NCBI GenBank assembly: GCA_017403065.1
Contig: JAFQOT010000014.1
Location: forward strand, 1-64,000
Reading direction: 5' to 3'
Length of the DNA: 64,000 nucleotides
Source: Clostridia bacterium
GTDB taxonomy: Bacteria > Bacillota > Clostridia > Oscillospirales > Acutalibacteraceae
Part shown: one piece after another, positions 17,160 through 27,030 of the stretch
Numbering within the stretch: position 1 is the stretch's first letter
Layout of the letters: each line of letters opens with the position of its first letter
The notes under the pieces: model-generated
The model's input: only the letters and a program-made list of their open reading frames with translations
What the model was told of the DNA's origin: nothing
Databases searched by the model: none
Position numbers and translations under genes: made by a program

Positions 17160-17422
17160 TGTTTATTCATTTAGGACAGGAATGGATTGTTAATGAAAAA
17201 GATGTTATAGGTATTTTTGATATAGAAAATACCACAATTTCAAAAAACACACGACAGTTTTTAGCAAAATCGGAAAAAAGGAAAGAGGTTACTACCGTTT
17301 CATACGAATTGCCTAAATCTTTTATAGTTTGCAGTGATAAGAAAAATAAAAATAAAGTTTTTATTTCACAAATTTCATCTTCTACCCTTGAAAAAAGGAC
17401 GAAGAGTAAAGATATTGTTTAA
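17159..17422 (+). CDS. RemB/YaaB-like (DUF370) small protein
   Basis: An 87-residue protein beginning MFIHLGQEWIVNEKDVIGIFD, the hallmark of the extracellular-matrix regulator RemB (YaaB) family, found between recF and gyrB in many Firmicutes. The start is a GTG overlapping the recF stop. DUF370 relatives bind DNA or act in matrix regulation. The role in this organism is inferred from synteny. Confidence 0.88.
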   Translation: MFIHLGQEWIVNEKDVIGIFDIENTTISKNTRQFLAKSEKRKEVTTVSYELPKSFIVCSDKKNKNKVFISQISSSTLEKRTKSKDIV

Positions 17423-17439
17423 TCAGAAAGGGAAACATT

Positions 17440-19383
17440 ATGAGTGAAGAAATTATGACTCCTGTTTCAGAAAATTATGACGAAAATTCTATACAGGTAT
17501 TAGAAGGTCTTGAAGCAGTAAGAAAGCGCCCAGGTATGTATATTGGCTCTACAGGTGAGCGCGGTTTGCACCACTTGGTTTATGAAATAGTGGATAACTC
17601 TATTGATGAAGCCTTGGCGGGTTATTGCGACAAGATAACCGTTGATATTTTAGATGACGGAATAATAAGGGTTACAGATAACGGACGCGGTATACCTGTG
17701 GGAATAAATCCACAAAAAGGAATACCTACAGTTACAGTTGTATTTACAATTCTTCATGCGGGCGGTAAATTCGGCGGTGGCGGATACAAGGTATCAGGCG
17801 GTTTGCACGGAGTAGGAGCTTCTGTTGTTAATGCTTTATCCTCTTGGTTAGAGGTTGAGGTTAAAGACGGTGAAAAAATTTACAGACAAAGATATGAAAA
17901 AGGTAATATTGTAACCGATTTAGAGGTAATCGGAACAACAAGCGAAACCGGTACAACTGTTACCTTTAAACCAGACCCTACTATTTTTACCGATACCACA
18001 ACCTATGATTACGATATTTTACTTAACAGATTACGTGAACAGTCCTTTTTAAATGCAGGTATAAGAGTAATATTGACCGACAAACGTGAGGATTCCTTAA
18101 CAAAGGACCGTCAGGATGATTTATGCTATGAGGGCGGTATAAAATCCTACGTTGAGTATTTACTTGCGGGAATTAAAAAAGAAAGCCTTAATAAAGATGT
18201 TATTTATCTGCAAGGCACAAAGGGTGACGAAACGGCAGAAATAGCTCTTTTGTGGTCTACTGCTTATGATAATAAAATTTTATCCTTTGCAAATACCCTT
18301 CACACTATTGACGGAGGAACTCACGAGCAGGCTTTCCGTCAGACAGTAACAAGAGTAGTTAATAAATATGCCCACGATTTTAAGAAAATTAAAGAATCAA
18401 GCGATAATCTTAAGGGTGATGACATTTTAGAGGGATTAGTAGCCGTTGTTTCGGTTAAATTGGCTGACGCTCAGTTCGAATCACAGACAAAGGCAAAGCT
18501 TGGTAACACCTCTGTAGGTCAGCTTGTAAGGGATATTGTTAACGACCAGCTTTATAAATTCCTTGAAGAAAATCCAAACGAGTCAAAAATTATTATAGAC
18601 AAGGCTATTGCCGCTTCAAATGCCCGTGAAGCAGCTCAAAAGGCAAGAGATGCTTCAAGAAACAAATCGGGTATAGGGGGCAAAACCCGTATGCCTGAAA
18701 AATTAAAGGACTGTATTTCGGACGATGCTACAAAAACCGAAATATTTATAGTAGAGGGTGACTCTGCGGGAGGCTCTGCCGTAGAGGGAAGAAACAGTAC
18801 CTATCAGGCAATTTTACCTCTTTGGGGAAAAATGCTTAACGTTGAAAAAGCAAGGGTTGATAAGGTTTACGGCAACGACAAATTGACCCCTGTTATTGTA
18901 GCATTAGGCACAGGAATTGCAGAAAATTTTGATATTTCAAAGCTTCGTTATGATAAAATTGTTATTATGGCCGATGCCGATGTTGACGGAAGCCATATCA
19001 GAACACTTTTACTTACCTTTTTCTTTAGATATATGCCCCAGCTTATAGAAACGGGACATATTTATCTTGCTCAACCCCCTCTTTACAGAGTGGCTAAGGG
19101 CAAAAAATATTACGATGCCTTTACTGATGAGGAGAGAGACAGATATATAGAGGAATTAGGCGGAAATGTTGACATTCAGCGTTATAAAGGTCTTGGTGAA
19201 ATGAATCCTGAACAGTTGTGGGAAACAACCCTTGACCCAGAGCATAGAACAATGCTTAAGGTAACGATGGAGGATGCGGCATTAGCAGACGAAACCTTTT
19301 CTATCTTAATGGGTGAAGAGGTTGAACCAAGACGTAAATTTATTGAAGAAAATGCAATTTACGCTACAGATTTAGATATTTAA
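17440..19383 (+). CDS. gyrB: DNA gyrase subunit B
   Basis: A 647-residue ATPase subunit. GHKL motifs DNSIDEALAGYC, DNGRGIPVG and GLHGVGASVVNALS lie within 1-125. The TOPRIM domain has EGDSAGGSA (about 443) and DADVDGSHIRTLLLTFF (about 514). The C-terminal QRYKGLGEMNPEQLWETT (about 581) is typical of GyrB. No extra insertion of the Gram-negative type. It works with GyrA, 17 bp downstream. Confidence 0.98.
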   Translation: MSEEIMTPVSENYDENSIQVLEGLEAVRKRPGMYIGSTGERGLHHLVYEIVDNSIDEALAGYCDKITVDILDDGIIRVTDNGRGIPVGINPQKGIPTVTVVFTILHAGGKFGGGGYKVSGGLHGVGASVVNALSSWLEVEVKDGEKIYRQRYEKGNIVTDLEVIGTTSETGTTVTFKPDPTIFTDTTTYDYDILLNRLREQSFLNAGIRVILTDKREDSLTKDRQDDLCYEGGIKSYVEYLLAGIKKESLNKDVIYLQGTKGDETAEIALLWSTAYDNKILSFANTLHTIDGGTHEQAFRQTVTRVVNKYAHDFKKIKESSDNLKGDDILEGLVAVVSVKLADAQFESQTKAKLGNTSVGQLVRDIVNDQLYKFLEENPNESKIIIDKAIAASNAREAAQKARDASRNKSGIGGKTRMPEKLKDCISDDATKTEIFIVEGDSAGGSAVEGRNSTYQAILPLWGKMLNVEKARVDKVYGNDKLTPVIVALGTGIAENFDISKLRYDKIVIMADADVDGSHIRTLLLTFFFRYMPQLIETGHIYLAQPPLYRVAKGKKYYDAFTDEERDRYIEELGGNVDIQRYKGLGEMNPEQLWETTLDPEHRTMLKVTMEDAALADETFSILMGEEVEPRRKFIEENAIYATDLDI

Positions 19384-19399
19384 GAAAGGGGATTAGAAA

Positions 19400-21961
19400 A
19401 TGGCTAAGCAAGAAAATGTATATTGGCCCAGTGACGAACAAACAAACATTGTGCCGGTAGAAATAGTTGATGAAGTAAAGCAAAGTATGCTGCAGTATTC
19501 AATGTCAGTATTAGTAGGCCGAGCTATCCCTGATGTACGTGACGGCTTAAAGCCTGTTCACAGAAGAATACTTTATACAATGTATGAAAACGGACTTTCT
19601 CCTGATAAAGCATACCGTAAGTGCGCCGATACAGTAGGCTCTGTTTTAGGTAGATACCACCCACACGGTGACTCCAGTGTTTATGATGCTATGGTGCGTA
19701 TGGCTCAGGATTTTTCACTGCGCTATCCTTTAATAGACGGTCACGGAAACTTTGGTAATATTGACGGTTATCCTGCCGCTGCATACAGATATACCGAGTC
19801 TCGAATGAACAGACTCTCTTTAAGTATGCTTGACGATATTGACAAGGAAACAGTTAATTTTACACCAAACTATGACAACCGTTTAAAAGAGCCAGAGGTT
19901 TTACCTGTACGATTCCCTCAGCTTTTGGTTAACGGCTCATCAGGTATTGCGGTAGGTATGGCAACAGAAATTCCTCCCCACAATTTAGGCGAGGTTATTG
20001 ACGGTATGTGCTGCCTTATTGACAATCCTGACGCAGAGCTTTCGGATATTTGCGAATATATTAAGGGACCTGACTTTCCAACAGGCGGTATAATTATGGG
20101 AAGAGCGGGTATCCGCGCCGCTTATGCTACAGGAAGAGGTAAAATAATTTTACGCGGCAAGGCAGAAATAGAGGAAGTTAAAAACGGAAAATTCAGAATA
20201 GTTATTACCGAAATTCCATACAAGGTTAAAAAACAGGAATTAGTTAAAAATATTTATGATTTGGCTGCCGACAAGAGAATAGAGGGTATTGACGATGTTG
20301 TTGACTATTCCTCAAAGCGAGACGGCGGTATAAGAATTATAGTAGACTTGAAAAAGGATGCTAACCCACAGGTTGTTCTTAACAAGCTTTACAAAAATAC
20401 ACAGCTTCAAACAACCTTTGGCGCAATTTTACTTGCTATTGTAAACGGCAAGCCGCAGATTTTAACCTTAAAAGAAATGCTACAAAACTGTATTGATTTC
20501 CAATGTGAAATTATACAGAGAAGAACAGCCTTTGAAAAGAGAAAGGCTGAGGAGAGAGCCCATATTTTAGAGGGCTTAAAGGTTGCGCTTGATTTTATTG
20601 ACGAGGTAATAAAAATTATCCGTTCAAGTAAGACTATACCTGAAAGTAAAGAGGCTTTATCTGAAAGATTCGGACTTGACGATATTCAGACAACTGCTAT
20701 TGTTCAGATGCAGTTAGGTAAATTATCAGGTCTTGAAAAGCAGAAAATTCTTGATGAATTAAAGGAAAAATTAGATTTTATCAAGGAATGTGAGGAAATT
20801 CTTGCAAGCCACGAACGTATTTTAGATATAGTTAAAACAGAGGCATTAAATTTAAGAGATAAATTCTCTGATGACAGACTTACTGAAATTACTGATGTTG
20901 CGGGTGAGGTTGATATTGAGGACCTTATCCCAGAAGAAGAATGTGTACTTACAAAAACGGTTAACGGTTATATCAAGCGTTTGCCTGCTGACACATATAA
21001 TGTTCAGAACAGAGGCGGTCGCGGTATTACAGGTATGACAACGAGAGAGGAAGACAGCATTGAAAATATGTTTGTCTGCTCTTCTCACGATTATATTATG
21101 CTATTCTCTAATCTTGGACGTATGTATAGAATAAAAGCATACGAAATTCCAGAGGGAAGCCGTACCTCAAAGGGAATGAATATAGTAAACATTCTTCCTC
21201 TTATGCCAAACGAAAAAATAACTGTTATTTTACCTGCCAGCGAGCTGGATGAGGAAAAATATATAGCTATGGTAACAAGAAAGGGCACAATAAAGCGTAC
21301 AAAGGTTTCTGAATTCAGGAACACACGTAAAAGCGGAATTATTGCTATTTCTATTGACGAGGATGACGAGCTTGGCTTTGTACGTATGACAAACGGCAGC
21401 GAAAACATATTTATTGCCACAAGAAACGGACTTGCAATACAGTTTAAAGAAACCGATGTTAGAGCAATGGGCAGAAATGCGCGGGGCGTAAGAGCAATAA
21501 ATATGCGCCAGGATGACATAGTTATGGATATGGCTATAACAGGGGAAGACACCCGAATTTTAACCGTTACCGAAACAGGCTACGGAAGAATAAGCAATAT
21601 TTCTGACTACCGACTGCAATCCCGCGGAGGTAAGGGTCTTATTAACTACCGTACAGAAAAATACGGTAAGGTTGCGGCTACTATACCTGTTGGGGATAAT
21701 GATGATATTATAATGATAGCATCTAACGGAATAGTTATACGTATATTCAGCGGAGATATTTCCACCTTTAGCCGTCCTGCAAAGGGCGTAAGAGTAATGC
21801 GCGTGGCAGAGGGCGAGAGAATTTTATCGGTTGCCCTTGCTGAGCATAATGCCGAAGAGGTAACCGACAAGCCTGAAGAAGCTACGGCTGATGCCGCAGA
21901 GGGCGCTGAAACTGCCGAAGAAATTATGGCAGAGGAAACCACACAGGGTAATGAGGAATAG
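19400..21961 (+). CDS. gyrA: DNA gyrase subunit A
   Basis: An 853-residue breakage-reunion subunit. The quinolone-resistance region HPHGDSSVYDAMVRMAQ (about 78-94) keeps the Ser and Asp of sensitive enzymes, and the catalytic Tyr sits in AAYRYTESRM (about 123). The C-terminal beta-propeller contains a GyrA-box-like QNRGGRG (about 535) plus a second QSRGGKG near 740. The last 45 residues are a highly acidic, alanine/glutamate-rich tail. Confidence 0.98.
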   Translation: MAKQENVYWPSDEQTNIVPVEIVDEVKQSMLQYSMSVLVGRAIPDVRDGLKPVHRRILYTMYENGLSPDKAYRKCADTVGSVLGRYHPHGDSSVYDAMVRMAQDFSLRYPLIDGHGNFGNIDGYPAAAYRYTESRMNRLSLSMLDDIDKETVNFTPNYDNRLKEPEVLPVRFPQLLVNGSSGIAVGMATEIPPHNLGEVIDGMCCLIDNPDAELSDICEYIKGPDFPTGGIIMGRAGIRAAYATGRGKIILRGKAEIEEVKNGKFRIVITEIPYKVKKQELVKNIYDLAADKRIEGIDDVVDYSSKRDGGIRIIVDLKKDANPQVVLNKLYKNTQLQTTFGAILLAIVNGKPQILTLKEMLQNCIDFQCEIIQRRTAFEKRKAEERAHILEGLKVALDFIDEVIKIIRSSKTIPESKEALSERFGLDDIQTTAIVQMQLGKLSGLEKQKILDELKEKLDFIKECEEILASHERILDIVKTEALNLRDKFSDDRLTEITDVAGEVDIEDLIPEEECVLTKTVNGYIKRLPADTYNVQNRGGRGITGMTTREEDSIENMFVCSSHDYIMLFSNLGRMYRIKAYEIPEGSRTSKGMNIVNILPLMPNEKITVILPASELDEEKYIAMVTRKGTIKRTKVSEFRNTRKSGIIAISIDEDDELGFVRMTNGSENIFIATRNGLAIQFKETDVRAMGRNARGVRAINMRQDDIVMDMAITGEDTRILTVTETGYGRISNISDYRLQSRGGKGLINYRTEKYGKVAATIPVGDNDDIIMIASNGIVIRIFSGDISTFSRPAKGVRVMRVAEGERILSVALAEHNAEEVTDKPEEATADAAEGAETAEEIMAEETTQGNEE

Positions 21962-21993
21962 TAGCGGAAAATTACTGAAAGGTGTTTGCATAG

Positions 21994-23070
21994 ATGCAAG
22001 ACAATAATTTTTATAACGAAAACTCACCTGAAAATTTATTTTCAGGTGAGCCGCAAAACAATAGTGATTATAATACAAATATAGAGAAATTTAAGTATTT
22101 GCACAACGGGTTAAGCCCTGAGCAGTATCTGGAAAAAAGCGAAATCAAGAGGGATTCAAGTACAATAGGTATATCCTTGCTTGTTATGAGCGGAATTTCA
22201 TTCTTTTGGGCAGTGATTTATTATATAATAATGACACTCTTTTTAAGAATTGATATTGTACAGGCGCAGAATATTATTTCAGAGCCAATGACAATGCAGT
22301 TTGCACAGGTGGTTTTGTCCTCTATTCTTTTTACATTGCCTTTTATTATAATATACAAAATAAAGAGCTACAGAATAAGTGAGTTATTACCTCTTTCAAA
22401 GCCTGAAAAGAAAAGCTTTTTACCGCTGTTTTTAATAGGTATTTCCTTTTGCGCCTTTGCAAATGTTGTCGTTTCTTATGCGGGAAGTATTTTCGAAAGC
22501 TTTGGCATACATTATGAAGTTGATTTTGGGGAAAATCCCCAGGGAATATTAGGCTTTATAATAAGCCTTTTCTCTACGGTGGCAATTCCCGCTTTAGTAG
22601 AGGAATTTGCCTGCCGAGGCTTAATTTTAGGTTGCCTTAAAAAGCACGGCGAGGGTTTTGCAATATTATGTTCGTCAATAATTTTCGGCATAATGCACGG
22701 CAATTTTCAGCAGATACCGTTTGCTTTTTTGGTGGGTCTGGTATTAGGTTTTATAACGGTTAAGGGCGGCAGCCTTTGGATAGCTATAGCTGTTCACGCT
22801 TTTAATAATTTCATATCCGTTTTCTTTAGCTATTGTATGGGTTGGCTTTCTACACAGGGTCAGAACTTAGCCTATAGTCTGTTTTTAGCGTTATGTATGG
22901 TTGCAGGAATTATAGGTGTTTGTATCTATAAAAAAGATGGCGGATATAATTTTAAAAAAGAAAACACAAATCTTTCTCAAAAGCAAAAATACAAATATTT
23001 TTTCAAAAATCCTTTAATTATCATTTTTATTATAATTTCGGTTTTAGAAGCAATAGTATTCTTTTTTTAA
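21994..23070 (+). CDS. CPBP-family intramembrane metalloprotease
   Basis: A 358-residue membrane protein with about eight hydrophobic segments after a hydrophilic N-terminal 50 residues. The CPBP (Abi/CAAX protease) motifs are EEFACRG (about 202-208; Glu-Glu and Arg), FGIMHGN (about 228-234; His) and HAFNNF (about 268-273; His). Family members cleave CAAX proteins or act in bacteriocin immunity and stress. Substrate unknown. A terminator follows the gene. Confidence 0.88.
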   Translation: MQDNNFYNENSPENLFSGEPQNNSDYNTNIEKFKYLHNGLSPEQYLEKSEIKRDSSTIGISLLVMSGISFFWAVIYYIIMTLFLRIDIVQAQNIISEPMTMQFAQVVLSSILFTLPFIIIYKIKSYRISELLPLSKPEKKSFLPLFLIGISFCAFANVVVSYAGSIFESFGIHYEVDFGENPQGILGFIISLFSTVAIPALVEEFACRGLILGCLKKHGEGFAILCSSIIFGIMHGNFQQIPFAFLVGLVLGFITVKGGSLWIAIAVHAFNNFISVFFSYCMGWLSTQGQNLAYSLFLALCMVAGIIGVCIYKKDGGYNFKKENTNLSQKQKYKYFFKNPLIIIFIIISVLEAIVFFF

Positions 23071-23106
23071 AACGACATCTGCCGTAAAAATATTTTGAAA
23101 AGGATT

Positions 23107-23136
23107 AACGGCAGTTTTTAATAAACTGCCGTTTTG
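23107..23136 (+). terminator. Terminator after the CPBP protease gene
   Basis: Hairpin AACGGCAGTTT / AAACTGCCGTT with a short T-run, immediately upstream of tadA. Confidence 0.65.
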
Positions 23137-23141
23137 ACAAT

Positions 23142-23582
23142 ATGGATAAAAAATTTATGTTAAGGGCTATTGAGCTTGCTAAAAGCTCGGCCTGTGAAGG
23201 AGAAATCCCCGTAGGAGCTGTAATAGTAAAAGAAGGCAAAATTATAGCCGAGGGGCGAAATATGAGGGAGCAAAAGCAAAACGCTTTGTCCCACGCGGAA
23301 ATAGAGGCTATAAATAATGCCTGTAAAGAGCTTGGCAGTTGGCGGCTTGACGGCTGCGAAATGTATGTAACGCTTGAGCCATGCCCTATGTGCGCGGGGG
23401 CTATTATAAACGCGCGGATAAAGACCCTTGTTTTCGGGGGCTATGAAAATAAAATGGGCAGCATAGATTCGGTTGTAAATTTATGCGATTATCCTTTTAA
23501 TCATAAGGTAGAGGTTTACGGCGGAATTTGTGAGGAAGAATGTACCCGCCTTTTGCATAATTTTTTTAAAAAATTGCGGTAA
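23142..23582 (+). CDS. tadA: tRNA adenosine(34) deaminase
   Basis: A 146-residue zinc deaminase that converts wobble A34 of tRNA-Arg to inosine. The HAEIEAI motif (about 52-58; His ligand and catalytic Glu) and PCPMCAGAI (about 82-90; Cys ligands) are intact, as is the N-terminal MRAIELAKSSACEGEIPVGAV-type segment. The ATG follows a terminator hairpin closely and has no strong RBS. Confidence 0.95.
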   Translation: MDKKFMLRAIELAKSSACEGEIPVGAVIVKEGKIIAEGRNMREQKQNALSHAEIEAINNACKELGSWRLDGCEMYVTLEPCPMCAGAIINARIKTLVFGGYENKMGSIDSVVNLCDYPFNHKVEVYGGICEEECTRLLHNFFKKLR

Positions 23583-23589
23583 AAAACGC

Positions 23590-23661
23590 TGGTTTTCAGC
23601 CTTTTAATTTCTTTTTATAAATCAATACTAAATAAAATTATTTCTATTGGCTGAAAACGGG
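23590..23661. repeat. Inverted repeat between tadA and the flippase gene
   Basis: GGTTTTCAGCC (23591-23601) and GGCTGAAAAC (about 23650-23659) are inverted copies separated by about 50 AT-rich bases. It lies between two convergent genes and may be a weak long-loop terminator. No conserved element was recognised. Confidence 0.4.
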
Positions 23662-23701
23662 TTTTAGCAAAATACTTGGTTTATAAAGTAAAAAATGGGA
23701 T

Positions 23702-25228
23702 TTATCGCCTGAAATAATGCAATATTTCCTCTTTTTCTAAAATTCCACTACAAAGCAATAAAATAAAGTATATAGCTACGGATAAAAGAACTAAAAGTAT
23801 TATGTAAACTAAATTGTTGGTTATGGGAAAAAGAGAAATCAAAACTTTCGAAAACAAAGAAACCGTTACCGAAAGGAACAAGGGTAAAAATATTTCTTCT
23901 ATAAATTTTAAAGCTGCGCCGCTTATTTTTAAAAGTCGGCTTACGTTTAAAAGACAGGTTAAAAGATTTGAAAAATACATAATTCCTATAAAACCTATTA
24001 TACCTGTATTTTTAAGTAGTACCGTTATTAAAATTATGCGAAGCAGGGAATCGGAAATTGCCGTTTTGAATGAAAATGCCTGTTGGTCAAGTCCCTTTAA
24101 TATTCCGTCAGAAATACTGTCAAGGTACATTAGAGGAACTATTGGGGACAAGGCTCTTAATAAAAAGCCCACATCCTTATCGTTATAGATAAGAATACCT
24201 ATTTCCTCCCCTGCTACAAAGAAAATTGCGGCAAAAATAAAGGAAATAAGAGAAGTAAGCTTTAAGATATTTTCTATAGTGTATTTTACTACTGCCTTTT
24301 GTTTTTTTGCGGTAGCCTCGGATATTTCAGGTATTAAAAGGGTGGACACTGAATTTAAAACCGCCGATGGAAAGAACAAAACAGGCAAAGCCATACCCTT
24401 TATCATACCGAATTGTGAAAGAGCGTGACTGTTACTTAAATGAAATTTTGCTAAATTTTTAGGCACTAAAATATTTTCAGCCGTTCTTAAAAGGGAATTA
24501 AGGTATCTTCCTGAGGTTATGGGTGTGGCAATACGAAGTATTTCTGATGTTATTTTGTAAGGCGGGCGCAATCTTTTTCCTGTAGGGTTTGTTTCTTTTA
24601 ATTCGCTTTTGTAAAACAGCCATAAAACAAAGCAGGAAAGAATTTCTGCCGTAACATCCCCTAAAATTACGGCTGTGCAGCAAAAAGCTAACCCCTTAGT
24701 TATGAATTTTTTAACTAAGACTACCACTAAAACAATTCTTACCGCCTGTTCAAAAATTTGAGACAGAGCGTTTGGCATAACCTTTCTTTTGCTTATAAAA
24801 TACCCCCTTATACAAGAGGAAATTCCCATAAAGGGAAGAGCAAACGGTAAAATTTTAAGGGCAGGTGTAGCCCGAAGGTCGCCTAAAAGCCTGACGGCAA
24901 TAAAATCTGCGCCGAAAAATACTATTATAACCGAAAGAAAGGCTATGATAAAGGTGATTAAAAAGGCTCGGTTGAGGATTTTTTTGGCTCCCTTTTGACA
25001 GCCTACCGCCAATTCCTCAGAGCAAAGTCTTGTTACAGCTGTGCTTATACCGCTTGTAGCAAAGGTAGAGGCAAGTACGTATACGCTGAAAATCAGCTGA
25101 TAAAGTCCAATTCCCTCACTTCCGATAAGGGAAGCCATCCAAATTTTAAAAATTATCCCTGCAAAGCGTAGTAAAAGTGAGGTAAGGGTGAGAATTAAAG
25201 CGTTTTTAATAAAAATCGTCTTTTTCAC
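23702..25228 (-). CDS. SpoVB-like MOP-superfamily polysaccharide flippase
   Basis: A 508-residue membrane protein with about 14 hydrophobic segments, of the oligosaccharidyl-lipid/polysaccharide flippase (SpoVB/MviN-like) family. The start KNALILTLTSLLLRFAGIIFKIWMA and LYQLIFSVYVLASTFATSGISTAVTRL (about 42-68) match SpoVB-like proteins. Family members transport lipid-linked precursors for cortex or wall. Several paralogues usually exist, so I do not assign spoVB itself. Confidence 0.85.
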   Translation of the reverse strand: MKKTIFIKNALILTLTSLLLRFAGIIFKIWMASLIGSEGIGLYQLIFSVYVLASTFATSGISTAVTRLCSEELAVGCQKGAKKILNRAFLITFIIAFLSVIIVFFGADFIAVRLLGDLRATPALKILPFALPFMGISSCIRGYFISKRKVMPNALSQIFEQAVRIVLVVVLVKKFITKGLAFCCTAVILGDVTAEILSCFVLWLFYKSELKETNPTGKRLRPPYKITSEILRIATPITSGRYLNSLLRTAENILVPKNLAKFHLSNSHALSQFGMIKGMALPVLFFPSAVLNSVSTLLIPEISEATAKKQKAVVKYTIENILKLTSLISFIFAAIFFVAGEEIGILIYNDKDVGFLLRALSPIVPLMYLDSISDGILKGLDQQAFSFKTAISDSLLRIILITVLLKNTGIIGFIGIMYFSNLLTCLLNVSRLLKISGAALKFIEEIFLPLFLSVTVSLFSKVLISLFPITNNLVYIILLVLLSVAIYFILLLCSGILEKEEILHYFRR

Positions 25229-25307
25229 AGTAAGCTCCTAAAATATATTATATGTAATAATATGATTTAAAACTGCCGTTAATGAAATAAAGATAGGTGA
25301 AATATAA

Positions 25308-26567
25308 ATGAATTCTCCTTTAGCAGACAGATTAAGACCTGAAAAAATTGAAGATGTTGCGGGACAGAGGCATCTTTTATCCCAAGGGAAAATTTTAAGA
25401 CGGATTGTAGATACTAAAACTATACCAAACCTGATTTTTTACGGACCCTCGGGAGTGGGAAAAACCACAGTTGCCAACATAATCGCCAAAAATTGCGGAA
25501 AGAAGCTGCATTATCTTAACGCCACCACTGCATCTACCGCCGATATCAAGGAAATAATAAGCAGTATTGGTACTATTGAGGCAAGTGACGGAATATTACT
25601 TTATTTAGATGAAATACAGTATTTTAATAAAAAGCAACAACAAATTTTGCTTTCTTATATAGAAAATGGGGATATTACACTTATAGCTTCTACGACAGAA
25701 AACCCATATTTTTATGTATATTCGGCAATTTTAAGCCGTTCTACCGTTTTTGAGTTCAAAACCTTAAGCAGTGACGATATAAAAACGGTGATTGAAAGGG
25801 CTGTAGGAATTTTAAGCAAGGAAAAAGGAAAACCTATAGAAATAAGCGAGACTTCGAAAAAGAAAATGTCAAGTGCCGCCGCAGGAGATGTGCGAAAGGC
25901 GCTTAATATGCTTGAACTTAGCGTGATGACCGGTGAGGACGGTGAAAAAATCCTTATAAGTGATTCAACAGTTGAAGAAATTTTATCCTCTAATGCAGTC
26001 AGATATGACCGAGAAGGCGACCAACATTACGATATTATATCTGCTTATCAGAAATCTATGCGAGGCTCTGACCCAGACGCTGCCGTTTACTATTTGGGCA
26101 GACTTTTAGCTGCGGGAGATTTGCCCAGCGCCTGCAGAAGATTGCTTGTTTGCGCCAACGAGGATGTAGGTCTTGCTTATCCACAAATAATACCTATTGT
26201 AAAGGCTGCGGTGGATACGGCAATGATGGTTGGTCTGCCTGAGGCGAGAATACCTTTAGCAAATGCGGTAATTTTGGTGGCCACCTCGCCAAAATCGAAT
26301 TCCGCTTATAATGCTATAAATTCTGCTATGCTGGATATTGAAAGGGGTATTTCGGGGGATATACCCCGTCAGCTACAAAACAAGCATTTTGACTCGGCAG
26401 ATGCTGAGATTAAGGGGCAAAATTATAAATATCCTCACGATTACCCAAATCATTATGTAAACCAACAGTATTTACCTGATAATATTAAAAATAAAAAATA
26501 TTACAGCTTTGGCGACAATAAAACAGAACAAAAATATGAGGAATACTGGAAAAAAATAAAGAATTAA
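25308..26567 (+). CDS. rarA: Replication-associated recombination protein A (RarA/MgsA)
   Basis: A 419-residue AAA+ ATPase related to clamp loaders, acting at stalled forks. Walker A FYGPSGVGKTTVA (about 45-57), Walker B ILLYLDEIQYF (about 97-107) and the sensor/arginine region STTENPYFYVYSAILSRSTVFEF are present. The C-terminal MgsA tetramerisation region includes LVCANEDVGLAYPQ (about 283-296). Alone in its transcription unit. Confidence 0.95.
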   Translation: MNSPLADRLRPEKIEDVAGQRHLLSQGKILRRIVDTKTIPNLIFYGPSGVGKTTVANIIAKNCGKKLHYLNATTASTADIKEIISSIGTIEASDGILLYLDEIQYFNKKQQQILLSYIENGDITLIASTTENPYFYVYSAILSRSTVFEFKTLSSDDIKTVIERAVGILSKEKGKPIEISETSKKKMSSAAAGDVRKALNMLELSVMTGEDGEKILISDSTVEEILSSNAVRYDREGDQHYDIISAYQKSMRGSDPDAAVYYLGRLLAAGDLPSACRRLLVCANEDVGLAYPQIIPIVKAAVDTAMMVGLPEARIPLANAVILVATSPKSNSAYNAINSAMLDIERGISGDIPRQLQNKHFDSADAEIKGQNYKYPHDYPNHYVNQQYLPDNIKNKKYYSFGDNKTEQKYEEYWKKIKN

Positions 26568-26601
26568 AAGCATTATGTAAACTAAAATAGGAGGGGTATC
26601 C

Positions 26602-27030
26602 ATGACCGAAAATACATTGCCTAAAAAGGCGCTTTTGCTGTGGCGAATTAGAATTTTCCTGCTTGGGATCTTTCTCTTTGCTGTATGCCTATATTTTTGG
26701 ACGACATTCCGTTGGGCAGTAAGCGTTGCCACCGTAATAGGCTTGCTGGTATTGTTTATGTTGTTTTGGTATTTGCCCCGATTTATCAATAGCTATAAAA
26801 TCACAATACAGGAGTCTGCGGTTGTAATAAAAAGCGGAGTTTTCATAAAAAGCATACACGTTATGCCTTTTTCGAGAATGATTTACACCCAAACCTTTAC
26901 CACACCTCTTGCTAAAAAAATGGGACTTACGGCGGTTACTCTTAAAGCCGCCCGAAGCAGAATTTTCCTGCCTGAAATGACAAAGGAAGACGCCAAGGCT
27001 TTTATTCACGCTATTGGAGGGGAAAAATGA
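26602..27030 (+). CDS. PH-domain (bPH2/DUF304) membrane protein, YdbS-like
   Basis: A 142-residue protein with two membrane segments (about 16-36 and 42-62) followed by a bacterial PH domain (DUF304; YKITIQESAVVIKSGVFIKSIHVMPFSRM, about 70-98). It overlaps the next, larger PH-domain gene by 4 bp; the pair resembles ydbS-ydbT of B. subtilis, linked to envelope stress and antimicrobial resistance. Confidence 0.85.
   Translation: MTENTLPKKALLLWRIRIFLLGIFLFAVCLYFWTTFRWAVSVATVIGLLVLFMLFWYLPRFINSYKITIQESAVVIKSGVFIKSIHVMPFSRMIYTQTFTTPLAKKMGLTAVTLKAARSRIFLPEMTKEDAKAFIHAIGGEK

Noticed and set aside
21994..23070. CPBP (Abi) protease as a phage-defence gene
   Set aside because: The Abi name is historical. 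The gene stands alone among housekeeping genes with no defence partner.
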